Positions 1 through 8,541 of a DNA stretch of 64,000 nucleotides are shown here, piece after piece. This DNA is from Pseudomonas sp. MWU15-20650 (lineage in GTDB: Bacteria > Pseudomonadota > Gammaproteobacteria > Pseudomonadales > Pseudomonadaceae). The notes beneath the pieces are model-generated. The model was not told the origin of the DNA and ran no database searches. It saw only the letters and a list, made by a program, of their open reading frames with translations. The DNA lies in NCBI RefSeq assembly GCF_023242475.1, contig NZ_JALJFG010000004.1, forward strand, positions 186,001 to 250,000. Direction: 5' to 3'. How positions within the stretch are numbered: position 1 is the first letter of the stretch; the number at the start of each line of letters is the position of its first letter. The translations under genes and the position numbers were made by a program.

Positions 1-2
1 CG

Positions 3-323
3 GGCATAATACCCATCCTGTTGATTTTGCCGGTTGCCTTCAAGAAACTGGCTAAATTCACACTGTTAGTTTTTGCGGTTGCGTTTTTTTCATCTGTTTT
101 TATTGGCATCACCGCCAACTTGTCCGCCCACAAACAGATGCTCGTTGAGAAGTTCGCGCTCTGGGCCGACTTCAACGCACACCACTTATGCAGCGATGAC
201 TGGGCCAGCACAGCGGAAAGTGTAGTATTTCTAGGCGGCAACCGAGTACTGGCTTACTTCCCGAAAAATCCTGATGGCCGTCGGTTCATGCCAAAAACAT
301 GTAACTTTGGAAAAAATATTTAG
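3..323 (+). CDS. C-terminal part of an unidentified membrane protein (cut by window start)
   Basis: The reading frame is open to the left edge of the window, so the true start lies outside; a TTG at 21 is only an internal candidate. The visible part starts with hydrophobic sequence (about residues 1-40) that would form one or two membrane segments, followed by a soluble tail with two cysteines and the ending CNFGKNI. No family is recognised. A run of six A just before the stop means a frameshift there cannot be excluded, because both other frames stay open for a while. Bases 324-452 hold no gene I can support. Confidence 0.5.
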   Translation, partial: GIIPILLILPVAFKKLAKFTLLVFAVAFFSSVFIGITANLSAHKQMLVEKFALWADFNAHHLCSDDWASTAESVVFLGGNRVLAYFPKNPDGRRFMPKTCNFGKNI

Positions 324-452
324 CACCGTCATTGACGGTCAACGAAAATGGGGCGACGACAAATCTTCCGGTGGATCCTTTGCCTGAAACCCCAGCAGAG
401 TGGCGCCCTGACAGCACCTTGACTGACAACCGCCCTAGAAGGATCCCCGTAA

Positions 453-1277
453 ATGCCCTCGATGATAAACGCCCAACCGCTTACTGAGTACCTTCGCCCT
501 CTGTTGAAAGATGCAGAGGTTTACTACGACTGGCCGTTTAACCTAGCACGCGCCGAGGAAGTCTCCGGAGTCAGCTTTTCCGAGGGGGACAGCTGGCTCT
601 ATAAGTTGAGTATTTTAAAGTCTGCCTTAAGCGAGCAACTTCGCAACAGTGAAGACCCCACCCTTCACCTCAAGGTGGCAAAATACTTCATCTCTGAATG
701 GGGCGGTGTCGCAGGCAACAAGCAGTTAGAGCGCATCGTAGAGACGACTCGTCTACGCGCGGAAAAGGGAAAAGCTTACTTTGATGACATCTCGATGGAT
801 GGTATTAGTAGTTGGTCAAAATATTTGACACTCCTGCATGACTGGGCCCCCATCTACGATTCTCGCGTCAGCTATTCGATTAACGTCATTAACTTCATGG
901 CAGGCAACACAAGTCAATTCTACGCAATGCCGGCGGGCCGCAGCCCACGACTCAACCTCATTGACATAGAGACCTTATTTGTCCTGCCACTGGTTACCAA
1001 AGGGCGCATCAACGAGCAGCACCTGCAACATCCGCACTTTTCTGCCCGCAGCAAGAAAATATTTCACATTGCCGCAGATAAAACCTATAGCGCCTATATA
1101 AAACTGCTCGATGAAACGGCCCTGAACCTCGCGAATGAGATGCCATCCAACCCAAAACTCAACCTCAGCGGCCGTCATATCATTGAGGCAATGCTGTTCG
1201 CGATGGCACCGACGAAAATACTCTCGGACCTGATGTCACATTTAGCAAAATCCGCGAACACATCGCCGATTCGCTGA
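453..1277 (+). CDS. Hypothetical protein, 274 aa
   Basis: The start is chosen because AAGGA lies nine bases upstream of the ATG. The protein is soluble-looking, without a signal peptide or membrane segment, and appears mostly helical. It contains a central stretch around WSKYLTLLHDWAPIYDSRVSYS that suggests a conserved fold, but I do not recognise the family. It follows the membrane-protein fragment at the window edge on the same strand and may be in its operon. It ends about 60 bases before the cobalamin riboswitch, which belongs to the next transcript. Function unknown. Confidence 0.7.
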   Translation: MPSMINAQPLTEYLRPLLKDAEVYYDWPFNLARAEEVSGVSFSEGDSWLYKLSILKSALSEQLRNSEDPTLHLKVAKYFISEWGGVAGNKQLERIVETTRLRAEKGKAYFDDISMDGISSWSKYLTLLHDWAPIYDSRVSYSINVINFMAGNTSQFYAMPAGRSPRLNLIDIETLFVLPLVTKGRINEQHLQHPHFSARSKKIFHIAADKTYSAYIKLLDETALNLANEMPSNPKLNLSGRHIIEAMLFAMAPTKILSDLMSHLAKSANTSPIR

Positions 1278-1340
1278 CGGATGCGCCTCACACACCACTG
1301 GAACTCCCCCCTACGTCCCGCAATCGACTACCATACCGCG

Positions 1341-1502
1341 CCGGTTCCCAAACGGGACTAATAGGGAATTCGAAGCGCGGTACCCGCGTTAATCGAAACT
1401 GCCCCCGCAACTGTAGGTGCTGAGCCTGCTCCACACTGCCACTGGGCCTTGCCCGGGAAGGCGGGAGCGAGGCGACGACGCATCAGTCAGGAGACCTGCC
1501 GG
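1341..1502 (+). promoter_or_regulatory. Cobalamin (B12) riboswitch
   Basis: The segment carries the ordered hallmarks of the adenosylcobalamin riboswitch class: a GGTTCCC-type P3 start, an AATAGGGAA motif, CCCCGCAACTGTA (about 1403-1415), GCCACTGGGCC, CGGGAAGGCGGGAGCGAGGCGACGACG-type central stems, and the B12 box GTCAGGAGACCTGCC at 1486-1500. It lies about 130 bases upstream of an ABC importer operon. By the behaviour of the family, B12 binding should repress that operon. Bases 1503-1629 between the aptamer and the start codon presumably form the expression platform. Confidence 0.93.
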
Positions 1503-1629
1503 CCCAGCACAATCACGACCGGCGGGGTGTCCGGGAAGGACATCCTGGCCCTGCACCGGCAGCGTTCAAGGGCGTATTTCCGAACCGTACCTCCCCCGCT
1601 ACACGTAGGGTTCACACGGAGATCGCCCC

Positions 1630-2640
1630 ATGCTGCCACGCCTTACCGCCCTGATGACCGGCCTGGGTTGCTGTGCCCTGGCCCAAGCGATGCCGACTCA
1701 CTACCCGCTGACGCTACAGAACTGCGGCAGCACCCTCACGTTCCAGCAGGCGCCCGCGCGTAGCGTGACTATCGGTCAGGCCGCCACTGAAATGCTGTAC
1801 GCCTTGGGCGTGGCCAATAACGTGGTCGGCACCTCGCTGTGGTTCAACAGCGTTCTGCCACAGTTCAAGGCGCAGAACGACCACATCGAACGCCTGGCCA
1901 ACAACGAGCCGAGCTTTGAAGCGGTGGTTGCCAAGCGCCCGCAACTGGTGGCGGCCGAGCTGGAATGGGTGGTAGGCCCGCAAGGCGTGGTGGGCACCCG
2001 CGAACAGTTCCATGAACTGAAGATCCCCACTTACCTGCTGCCCTCCGACTGCGAAGGCAAGGACAACCTGGTCGGCGCCGACGGCACGCGGCTGGAACCG
2101 TTCCGCATCGAAACGCTCTACAAGAGCATCAGCCAACTGGCGCAAATTTTTGATGTGCAGGATCGCGGCCAACAGCTCAATGATGAACTCAAGGCGCGCT
2201 TGGCCCAGTCCGTCGCCACCGCGCAGGGCAAAGGCTTGAAGCAAGCGAGCGCACTGGTGTGGTTCTCCAGCGCCGAACTGGCCAGCGACCCGTACGTGGC
2301 CGGCCACAAGGGCATTCCCGAATTCATGCTGCAAACCCTCGGCCTGCGCAACGTGGTGCAGTCCGATGAAGAATGGCCCGCCGTCGGCTGGGAAACCCTC
2401 GCCAAGGCCAACCCGACCTTCCTGGTGATTGCGCGCATGGACCGCCGTCGCTACCCCGCCGACGACCATGAAAAGAAACTCGCCTTCCTGCGCAGCGACC
2501 CAGTGACCCGCAACATGGACGCGGTGAAAAACAACCGCATCATCATCCTCGACGCCCTGGCGCTGCAGGCGAGCCTGCGCACATTCGATGGCCTGGAACA
2601 ACTGGCCAAAGCCATCGACGGCTACGACCTGGCTCAATGA
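1630..2640 (+). CDS. Periplasmic binding protein of a corrinoid/metal-chelate ABC importer (BtuF/FecB type)
   Basis: The 336-residue product begins with a Sec-type signal peptide (MLPRLTALMTGLGCCALAQA), so it should act in the periplasm. The body has the class III periplasmic binding protein layout: an early TIGQAATEMLYALGV motif that scores for the FecB/BtuF family, a long connecting helix, and a second lobe. CGGAGA sits about nine bases before the ATG. It is the first gene of a three-gene operon with a permease and an ATPase, separated from the permease by a four-base ATGA overlap. The upstream cobalamin riboswitch points to a cobalamin, cobinamide or cobalt-related substrate; this is inferred from regulation, not from binding residues. 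Confidence 0.88.
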   Translation: MLPRLTALMTGLGCCALAQAMPTHYPLTLQNCGSTLTFQQAPARSVTIGQAATEMLYALGVANNVVGTSLWFNSVLPQFKAQNDHIERLANNEPSFEAVVAKRPQLVAAELEWVVGPQGVVGTREQFHELKIPTYLLPSDCEGKDNLVGADGTRLEPFRIETLYKSISQLAQIFDVQDRGQQLNDELKARLAQSVATAQGKGLKQASALVWFSSAELASDPYVAGHKGIPEFMLQTLGLRNVVQSDEEWPAVGWETLAKANPTFLVIARMDRRRYPADDHEKKLAFLRSDPVTRNMDAVKNNRIIILDALALQASLRTFDGLEQLAKAIDGYDLAQ

Positions 2641-3641
2641 TGCGCACCCTATTCGCCCTGGCACTGCTGCTGATCGCCCTCCTCGCGGGTGTTGCCATCG
2701 GTGAAACCACCATCGAACCGCAGGTGGTCGTGCAGGTGCTCGCCAACAAACTCTGGGCGGCCGGCTACGTGGTCGACCCCATCGACGAAGGCGTGGTGTG
2801 GAGCTACCGTCTGACCCGCGCCCTGGTGGCCGCCGCCTGCGGTGCGGGCCTGGCGACGTGCGGGGTGATCCTGCAGTCGCTGTTGCGCAACCCATTGGCC
2901 GATCCTTACTTGCTGGGCATCAGCGCCGGGGCGTCAACCGGCGCGGTACTCGTGGCCTTGGTCGGGGTGGGCGGCGGGCTGGTGTCACTGTCGGCGGGCG
3001 CATTTGTCGGGGCCATGGCCGCGTTTGCGCTGGTGATGCTGCTCGCTCGGGCCAGCGGCTCATCCAGTGGCACCGGTCAGATCATCCTCGCCGGCATCGC
3101 CGGCTCGCAGTTGTTCAATGCCCTCACCGCCTTCCTCATCACCAAATCGGCCAGCTCCGAACAGGCGCGCGGCATCCTGTTCTGGCTGCTGGGCAACCTC
3201 AGCGGCGTGCGCTGGCCCTCCGTGTGGCTGGCGGTGCCCGTGGCGGTTGCGGGCCTGGCGGTCTGCCTGTGGTACCGCCGCGCGCTGGATGCGTTCACGT
3301 TCGGCAGCGACTCGGCAGCTTCCCTCGGCATCCCGGTGCGCCGCGTCCAGTTTGTGCTGGTGGGGTGTGCTGCATTGGTGACGGCGGTGATGGTCTCGAT
3401 TGTCGGCTCGATCGGCTTTGTGGGCCTGGTGATTCCCCATGCCGTACGCCTGCTGGTTGGCACCGGGCATTCACGCTTGCTGCCGGCCAGCGCCTTGGGC
3501 GGCGCGTTGTTCCTGATTGCCGCCGATGTGCTGTCACGCACCTTGATCAAGGGCCAGGTCATTCCCGTGGGCGTGGTCACCGCCTTGGTGGGCGCACCGG
3601 TATTTGCGCTGATCTTGATCGGCCGGAGGAATGCACGGTGA
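2637..3641 (+). CDS. FecCD-family ABC permease (BtuC-like)
   Basis: This 334-residue polytopic membrane protein has about ten hydrophobic segments. It carries the family signature around residues 80-105, with Q-S-L-L-R-N-P-L-A-D-P-Y-L-L-G-I-S-A-G-A in sequence order, which identifies FecCD/BtuC permeases of class II importers. The start codon overlaps the stop of the binding-protein gene (ATGA), and its own stop overlaps the GTG of the ATPase gene, so the three are translationally coupled. It should form the inner-membrane channel of the importer, as a homodimer by family precedent. Control by the upstream B12 riboswitch suggests corrinoid uptake. Confidence 0.92.
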   Translation: MMRTLFALALLLIALLAGVAIGETTIEPQVVVQVLANKLWAAGYVVDPIDEGVVWSYRLTRALVAAACGAGLATCGVILQSLLRNPLADPYLLGISAGASTGAVLVALVGVGGGLVSLSAGAFVGAMAAFALVMLLARASGSSSGTGQIILAGIAGSQLFNALTAFLITKSASSEQARGILFWLLGNLSGVRWPSVWLAVPVAVAGLAVCLWYRRALDAFTFGSDSAASLGIPVRRVQFVLVGCAALVTAVMVSIVGSIGFVGLVIPHAVRLLVGTGHSRLLPASALGGALFLIAADVLSRTLIKGQVIPVGVVTALVGAPVFALILIGRRNAR

Positions 3642-4405
3642 CGGTATTGAGTTGCAGCGGCCTGGGCTTCAAGGTGCGCGACGCCGAGTTGCTGCGTGAT
3701 ATTCACCTTGAGGTTCAGCGGGGAGAAACACTGGGCATCGTCGGGCCGAACGGTTCCGGCAAATCCACCCTGCTCAAACTGCTCGCCGGCGTGCGCACAC
3801 CGGCCAGCGGCGAAGTGCGCTTGGGTAGCGAACGCCTCGGTGCTCTGTCCCGCCGCGCGATCGCGCAACAGGTGGCGGTGGTAGAGCAACAGGCCGACAC
3901 CGATGATGCCATCCGTGTCTTCGACGCCGTGGCGTTGGGACGCACGCCATGGTTGTCGGCGCTGAGCCCGTGGTCCGGCGAGGACGACACCATCGTGCAT
4001 CAGGCACTGCATGACGTGGACGCTAGCCACCTGAGTAAGCGTGCCTGGCGCAGCCTCTCCGGCGGTGAACGCCAACGCGTACACATCGCCCGCGCCCTGG
4101 CGCAACGGCCGCAGATTCTGTTGCTGGATGAACCGACCAATCACCTGGATATCCAGCATCAGTTAGCAATATTGAAGGGCGTGCAGGCGTTGCCGGTGAC
4201 CACGTTGATTGCCCTGCATGACCTGAATCAAGCGCTGACCTGTGATCGCTTGGCCGTACTGGAACGCGGGCAGCTAGTGGCCCTGGGCAAACCGCTGGAC
4301 GTACTCACGCCACAGCGGTTACAAGTTACCTTCGGTGTGCAGGCGCATTACCTGACGGACCCGTTTGATGGCGCGCAAATCTTGCGGCTGCTCCCGCTCA
4401 GTTAA
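3638..4405 (+). CDS. ABC transporter ATPase (BtuD/FhuC-like)
   Basis: The 255-residue ATPase begins at a GTG with GGAGGA seven bases upstream; the longer open frame upstream is only an overlap with the permease gene. Walker A is GPNGSGKST at residues 36-44, the ABC signature LSGGERQ starts at residue 140, and Walker B LLLDEP is at 161-166, followed by the D-loop NHLD and the H-switch in ALHDLNQ. The length is normal for a single-domain import ATPase. It completes the riboswitch-controlled importer. No outer-membrane TonB receptor is visible in the window. Confidence 0.93.
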   Translation: MTVLSCSGLGFKVRDAELLRDIHLEVQRGETLGIVGPNGSGKSTLLKLLAGVRTPASGEVRLGSERLGALSRRAIAQQVAVVEQQADTDDAIRVFDAVALGRTPWLSALSPWSGEDDTIVHQALHDVDASHLSKRAWRSLSGGERQRVHIARALAQRPQILLLDEPTNHLDIQHQLAILKGVQALPVTTLIALHDLNQALTCDRLAVLERGQLVALGKPLDVLTPQRLQVTFGVQAHYLTDPFDGAQILRLLPLS

Positions 4406-4449
4406 GCGCTCGAGCGGGCAACCGCAGAGCTGTGGGGAGGTGTACCTCT

Positions 4450-5400
4450 TTAACTGCTCGGCATTAGCCGTGACTGAAACGTGCGCGCCGATATCCAGCG
4501 GCGGCTATAGGCCAACACGTTATCGGCCATCGCCACCGGAAAATGGATAAACCCATGAGCGGATTCCGGCAGCAGGTGCGCCTCAACCTCCGCTACCGCT
4601 GCCCAGCGCTCGGCCATCAACAGCGTGTCGTCTTTCAGCGGGTCCAAGTCCCCCACGAACATCAACGCCGGCGGCAACCCTTCAACGTCGCCATACAACG
4701 GTGATAACGGCGGCCGTCGACGCGCGTCATCGCTCAGCCCTGGCGTCAGCATGCGCAACGCCTCGACCATTCCCGGCCCATCCAATAGCAATGTCTGCGG
4801 CCCAGCCTCACGCACGCTCGGCGTGCCGGTCAAATCGTAAACCCCGTAATACAGCACCGCCCCACTCACTCGCTTGAGCAAATCCGGCCATTGCTTGAGC
4901 GCCAGCAGCGTCGCCGCCGCCAGGTGCCCGCCGGCCGACTCCCCGACAAAGATCACCGGCAGGTCGGCAAACTCCGGACAATCACCCAACAGCCAACGCG
5001 CGGCCGCCAAACAATCGTCCATCAGCCCCGCGACCGGCGTGTTGACCGCCAGCCGATAATCCACCGACACCACCGCCACACCGCACGCCCGGACCATGCC
5101 CAGGTTCAGGTCGTCATCCATCTGCGCATTGCCGATCACCCAGCCGCCGCCGTGGATATCCAGCACCACGCCTTTGGCCTTGCCTTCCGGCCGCAGGATG
5201 CGCACGGGCACACCCCCCACTCGCCGGTTTTCGGCGGCAGGCGCCTTTTTCAACCGTTGACTGGCCAACAACAGCGCCTGGATCAAACGCGGTGTGATGC
5301 GATTACGGATCTTGAAACGCGGCAGCCAGGCGAGCTTTTTATTGAAGCGGCGCATCTGGACCAGCTCGGGCTCGCTGGCAGGCCAACGTGTGTGAGCCAT
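4450..5400 (-). CDS. Alpha/beta hydrolase of the hormone-sensitive lipase (HSL) family
   Basis: The 316-residue protein has the HSL-family oxyanion motif HGGG at residues 83-86, the nucleophile elbow GESAGG with Ser155, an Asp at about 253 in GDLDP, and the catalytic His282 in ESAHGF. It should be a cytoplasmic carboxylesterase acting on short acyl esters or related substrates; no signal peptide is seen. Its ATG overlaps the stop codon of the upstream tspO gene by one base (TGATG), so both are probably translated from one transcript. The natural substrate cannot be told from sequence. Confidence 0.9.
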   Translation of the reverse strand: MAHTRWPASEPELVQMRRFNKKLAWLPRFKIRNRITPRLIQALLLASQRLKKAPAAENRRVGGVPVRILRPEGKAKGVVLDIHGGGWVIGNAQMDDDLNLGMVRACGVAVVSVDYRLAVNTPVAGLMDDCLAAARWLLGDCPEFADLPVIFVGESAGGHLAAATLLALKQWPDLLKRVSGAVLYYGVYDLTGTPSVREAGPQTLLLDGPGMVEALRMLTPGLSDDARRRPPLSPLYGDVEGLPPALMFVGDLDPLKDDTLLMAERWAAVAEVEAHLLPESAHGFIHFPVAMADNVLAYSRRWISARTFQSRLMPSS

Positions 5401-5840
5401 CAGCGGTTATTACGCAAAATCGAGAAATTCAACGCCGCCGCCACACTCAACCACGCCAGGTACGGAAACAGGATCAACCCGGTGATCACGTCCAGCCGCA
5501 ACGCCAACAGCACCATCGCCGCCACCACCAGCCACAACAGCACGATGACCACCATCCCGGCAAAAACCTGATGGGCACCGAAGAACACCGGCGTCCACAG
5601 CGTGTTCAACGCGATCTGCGCCGCCCACAACCCCAGCGCCAGTTGGCTACCGGGAATCAGGGTGAGGCGGTAGCCGGCCCAGGCGAGCAGCAGATAGATC
5701 AGCGTCCAGGCCACCGGGAACAGCCAGTTGGGCGGTGTGAAGCGGGGTTTGACGAGGGATTCGTACCACGCGCCGGGTTTGAAAATAATGCCCGTACTGG
5801 CCGCGGCGCCGCAGGCAATGAGGAAAATAAGAAAGATCAT
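5400..5840 (-). CDS. tspO: TspO/MBR family tryptophan-rich sensory protein
   Basis: The 146-residue membrane protein shows five hydrophobic segments and the TspO/MBR pattern, including W-Y-E-S-L-V-K-P near residue 27, P-P-N-W-L-F-P-V-A-W-T near 36-46, and LNTLWTPVFFG near 78-88. These proteins bind tetrapyrroles and act in stress responses. AAGGA lies eight bases before the ATG. It precedes the HSL-type esterase with a one-base overlap, a coupling whose meaning is not known to me. Confidence 0.93.
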   Translation of the reverse strand: MIFLIFLIACGAAASTGIIFKPGAWYESLVKPRFTPPNWLFPVAWTLIYLLLAWAGYRLTLIPGSQLALGLWAAQIALNTLWTPVFFGAHQVFAGMVVIVLLWLVVAAMVLLALRLDVITGLILFPYLAWLSVAAALNFSILRNNR

Positions 5841-6035
5841 GGTCTGTCCTTGGCTGCGATCAGCTGTGATGAATGGGAGGGCCTTTTCGCTGCCCTTTCA
5901 ATGACTCAAATACACCCGTATAAATTCAATCCTCATGGCTACCGGCGCACATAGCCGCCTCTTCTGCACGTCATCAAAACCCGCTAGGGTGCCACTACAC
6001 CTTAGCGCGTTTTACCTTGATCGAGACCTCCCGAC

Positions 6036-7235
6036 TTGACCACCCTACCCCCTGATCACCGCGCCGGCCCCTGGGCGGTGTTCCTGATCTTCCTGCGCCT
6101 GGGCCTCACCTCTTTCGGCGGCCCAGTGGCCCACCTGGGTTACTTTCGCGACGAGTTCGTCACCCGACGGCGCTGGCTGGACGAGCGCAGCTATGCAGAC
6201 CTGGTGGCGCTGTGCCAATTTTTACCCGGTCCGGCCAGCAGCCAGGTGGGCATCGCGCTGGGTATGTCCCGCGCCGGTTACCGCGGTGCCGCCGCCGCGT
6301 GGGCGGGCTTCACGCTGCCTTCGGCGATGGCCCTGATCCTGTTTGCGCTGGGCCTTTCCCACTACGCTAACGGCCTGCCCAATGGCGCGCTGCAGGGCCT
6401 CAAGGTGGTCGCGGTGGCCGTGGTGGCCCAAGCCGTCTGGGGCATGGCGCGCAACCTGTGCCGTGGCACGGCCCGCGTGGCCCTGATGTTGAGCGCGGCG
6501 TGTGCGGCGCTGCTCATGTCATCTGCCTGGGGCCAAGTCGGCGTGATCGCCACGGCCGCACTAGCCGGCCTGCTGCTGTTCAAACCCGAGCCCACGGGCG
6601 CGCCAGCCCCGCTGCACATCCCCATCCGCCGGCGTGCGGGCGCGATGTGGCTGGGGCTGTTCGGGGTGTTATTGGTGGGGTTGCCGCTCCTGGCACAATC
6701 GACGGCCCTGCACAGCGTGGCCTTGGTGGACGCCTTCTACCGCTCCGGCTCGCTGGTGTTTGGCGGTGGCCATGTGGTGCTGCCGTTGCTGCAAGCCGAA
6801 GTCGTGCCCACGCAGTGGGTGAGCAATGACGTATTCCTTGCCGGCTACGGCGCGGCACAAGCCGTACCCGGCCCACTCTTCACCTTCGCCGCGTTCCTCG
6901 GTGCCTCGATGAACCAGGCCCCGACCGGCGTACTGGGCGGCGTGATGGCCCTGCTGGCGATCTTCGCCCCTTCGTTCCTGCTGATCTTCGGCGCGCTGCC
7001 CTTCTGGGCCAGCCTGCGCCAAAGCCCGCGCGCGCAAGCCGCACTGGCCGGCGTCAACGCGGCAGTCGTGGGGCTATTGTTGGCGGCGCTGTACCAGCCG
7101 GTATGGACCCACGCGATGTTCACCGGCTACGACTTCGCCCTGGCGCTGGTGGCCCTGATCGCACTGATGTTCTGGAAGCTGCCGCCATGGCTGGTGGTCA
7201 TCGGCTGCGGCGTGCTGGGCGGATTATGGGGCTGA
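6036..7235 (+). CDS. chrA: Chromate transporter, long-chain ChrA type
   Basis: The 399-residue membrane protein has the two homologous halves of long-chain CHR proteins: the first with LGLTSFGGPVAHLGYFR near residue 20 and the GPAS motif near 64, the second with SGSLVFGGGHVVLPLL near residue 235 and GPLFTFAAFLG. The protein is expected to extrude chromate at the inner membrane. The start is TTG; the upstream Shine-Dalgarno is weak. No chrB or other chromate gene is adjacent. The 3' end overlaps the convergent nucleotidyltransferase-like gene by 12 bases. Confidence 0.9.
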   Translation: MTTLPPDHRAGPWAVFLIFLRLGLTSFGGPVAHLGYFRDEFVTRRRWLDERSYADLVALCQFLPGPASSQVGIALGMSRAGYRGAAAAWAGFTLPSAMALILFALGLSHYANGLPNGALQGLKVVAVAVVAQAVWGMARNLCRGTARVALMLSAACAALLMSSAWGQVGVIATAALAGLLLFKPEPTGAPAPLHIPIRRRAGAMWLGLFGVLLVGLPLLAQSTALHSVALVDAFYRSGSLVFGGGHVVLPLLQAEVVPTQWVSNDVFLAGYGAAQAVPGPLFTFAAFLGASMNQAPTGVLGGVMALLAIFAPSFLLIFGALPFWASLRQSPRAQAALAGVNAAVVGLLLAALYQPVWTHAMFTGYDFALALVALIALMFWKLPPWLVVIGCGVLGGLWG

Positions 7236-7796
7236 ACCCGGCTCCACGATCTTGAGCCAAGGCCAGCGTGCCTGATAACTCTTGGCCTTGGGGTAAAACA
7301 ACGCCGGTTCCGCATGCAGCGGATTGATGCGCAGCACGCCCTGTTCCACATCCTCCAGGCCGTAGGGCGCGTACACCTCACCCGAGGCAATCTCCAGCGC
7401 AATGCAGGTGCCCGCCACCAGGTAACGGTCGACCCCTTGCCTGGCCGAGTGCAACTGCGGGTACGGCCGACCAAAGCGCTGCGGGTACCACAGGTGGACA
7501 CGCGCCTGGTTCTTGACCTCGACATTGACGCCCAGGTCCTGGAACAGCGCCTGCGCCCTACGGATCACCTCGTCTTCGGCCTCGTAGGACACGTCTTCGT
7601 CGAAGTAGAAAACGTCATAGTCCTTCACGCCCTGAGCGGCAGGCAGATTCGCTTGATGGTTCCACACCGCCTGGAACAGACAACCCGCCGTCAACAGGCA
7701 CTGCTCCACACCGAGGGCCGGCAGGCGCGCGGTGATTTCAGCGTTGGTGGGGTTGGCCATGGCCAGTTGGCGCAAGGTGTCGACGGTCAATGTCAT
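7224..7796 (-). CDS. Nucleotidyltransferase-like protein (COG3575 / NTP_transf_6 type)
   Basis: The 190-residue protein resembles the nucleotidyltransferase-like family of COG3575. It has the segment AGCLFQAVWNH near residue 39, then the acidic pair KDYDVFYFDEDVSYEAED near 58-75 that resembles a DxD metal-binding site, and the conserved VHLWYPQRFG near 100-109. The length fits the family. Family members are annotated as nucleotidyltransferases, but I know of no defined substrate. The gene is monocistronic and convergent with chrA. Confidence 0.82.
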   Translation of the reverse strand: MTLTVDTLRQLAMANPTNAEITARLPALGVEQCLLTAGCLFQAVWNHQANLPAAQGVKDYDVFYFDEDVSYEAEDEVIRRAQALFQDLGVNVEVKNQARVHLWYPQRFGRPYPQLHSARQGVDRYLVAGTCIALEIASGEVYAPYGLEDVEQGVLRINPLHAEPALFYPKAKSYQARWPWLKIVEPGSAP

Positions 7797-8035
7797 GGGC
7801 TGTCCTTCGACGTCGGTGCTTTCCTGGGAAGCTGACTGTACAACAGGTTGTCGGACAGTTTCGTTAAGGGCTGTTTTTTATACGAGCGGGACAGGGATGT
7901 AGGCGTTTTCCGTTAAGCGCGCAATATGGCGTCAGCACCTTGCTCCATTGCCTACGCCTGCGTCAGAATCCGCCGGCTTGTGCGCTGGGGTGGCCGTCTC
8001 TAAGGTGGCTCGGTCGCTGAATCTCTCAGTGATCG
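7797..8035. other. Intergenic stretch without recognised gene
   Basis: No open frame with a credible ribosome binding site is seen between the nucleotidyltransferase-like gene and the structured leader that follows. The part from about 7960 onward may already belong to the transcribed leader of the DUF6124 gene. A promoter is expected here but I cannot point to clear -35 and -10 boxes. Confidence 0.4.
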
Positions 8036-8228
8036 GGTTTAGTAGCCTGAGTTGGGTATTGAAAGTGCTTAAGCGTCATCGATCAGACATCGTGTCTGCG
8101 CTTGATGGTGGCTGTGCGTAGGGCGCCTTCGGGTGCGCCGGCTTTGATATCCACCGGTCTACTAACCTGCGTACAGCTGCCACCTTTTTGTTTAGTAGCG
8201 ACAGGGTGGCAGCCAAAACCAGGATATC
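8036..8228 (+). promoter_or_regulatory. Structured 5' leader of the DUF6124 gene, possibly a riboregulator
   Basis: Several nested inverted repeats are visible. GGTTTAGTAG at 8036-8045 can pair with CTACTAACC at 8159-8167. GGTGGCTGTGCGTAGG at 8107-8122 can pair with the stretch at 8166-8184, which starts CCTGCGTACAGC. A GC-rich hairpin (GGCGCCTTCGGGTGCGCC) lies inside, and gatatcc at 8146-8152 is complementary to ggatatc at 8222-8228. The last repeat covers the AGGA ribosome binding site just before the ATG at 8232. A second TTTAGTAG copy lies at about 8193-8200. This suggests alternative folds that hide or expose the start; the ligand or trigger is unknown. Confidence 0.5.
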
Positions 8229-8231
8229 GTT

Positions 8232-8471
8232 ATGCCTCAAGCAAAATCCGATTCAACCACCCTCTTCACCGTCGCTCCCGACGCCAGCAACGAAACCCTC
8301 ATCACCAACAGCTACGAAACCTTCACCAGCGTCAGTACCCTGCTGCTCGACCTGTCCGAAGACCTGAGCGGCAAACACCGCGACATCGCGCTGGCTATTC
8401 ACCAACTGAGCGAACTGGGCGTCCTGCTGACGGCCAAACTCCTCGACCGAGAAGCGCCCTGCCCTGGCTGA
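8232..8471 (+). CDS. DUF6124 family small protein
   Basis: The 79-residue protein is soluble and helical, with the pattern ITNSYETFTSVSTLLLDLS followed by a second helix ending QLSELGVLLTAKLLD that is typical of the small pseudomonad DUF6124 proteins. Their function is not known to me. AGGA lies about nine bases upstream of the ATG, inside a potential RNA stem of the long leader. It faces the YPD-repeat gene, with a perfect 16-bp palindrome between the two. Confidence 0.75.
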   Translation: MPQAKSDSTTLFTVAPDASNETLITNSYETFTSVSTLLLDLSEDLSGKHRDIALAIHQLSELGVLLTAKLLDREAPCPG

Positions 8472-8492
8472 CCAGTAGAACCGCCGCATCAC

Positions 8493-8531
8493 TCGCCGCG
8501 TCGTTGTAAGCGACCTACAACGACGCGGCGA
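8493..8531. terminator. Perfect 16-bp-stem hairpin between convergent genes
   Basis: TCGCCGCGTCGTTGTA at 8493-8508 and its exact complement at 8516-8531 flank a 7-base loop. The position between two convergent genes suits a bidirectional terminator, but there is no T-run on either side. The same bases resemble the 3' coding part of the gene at 8960-9193, so the hairpin may be a relic of that sequence. Confidence 0.5.
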
Positions 8532-8541
8532 TGAGCCTGTG

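Noticed and set aside
1714..2895. 393-codon open frame on the minus strand across the binding-protein and permease genes
   Set aside because: It lies antisense to two well-supported genes, its product is low-complexity and rich in Arg, Gly and His, and it has no start signal. High GC content causes such frames.
2798..3637. N-terminal extension of the ABC ATPase frame
   Set aside because: The 280 codons overlap the permease gene in another frame. The GTG at 3638 has a good ribosome binding site and starts the domain correctly.
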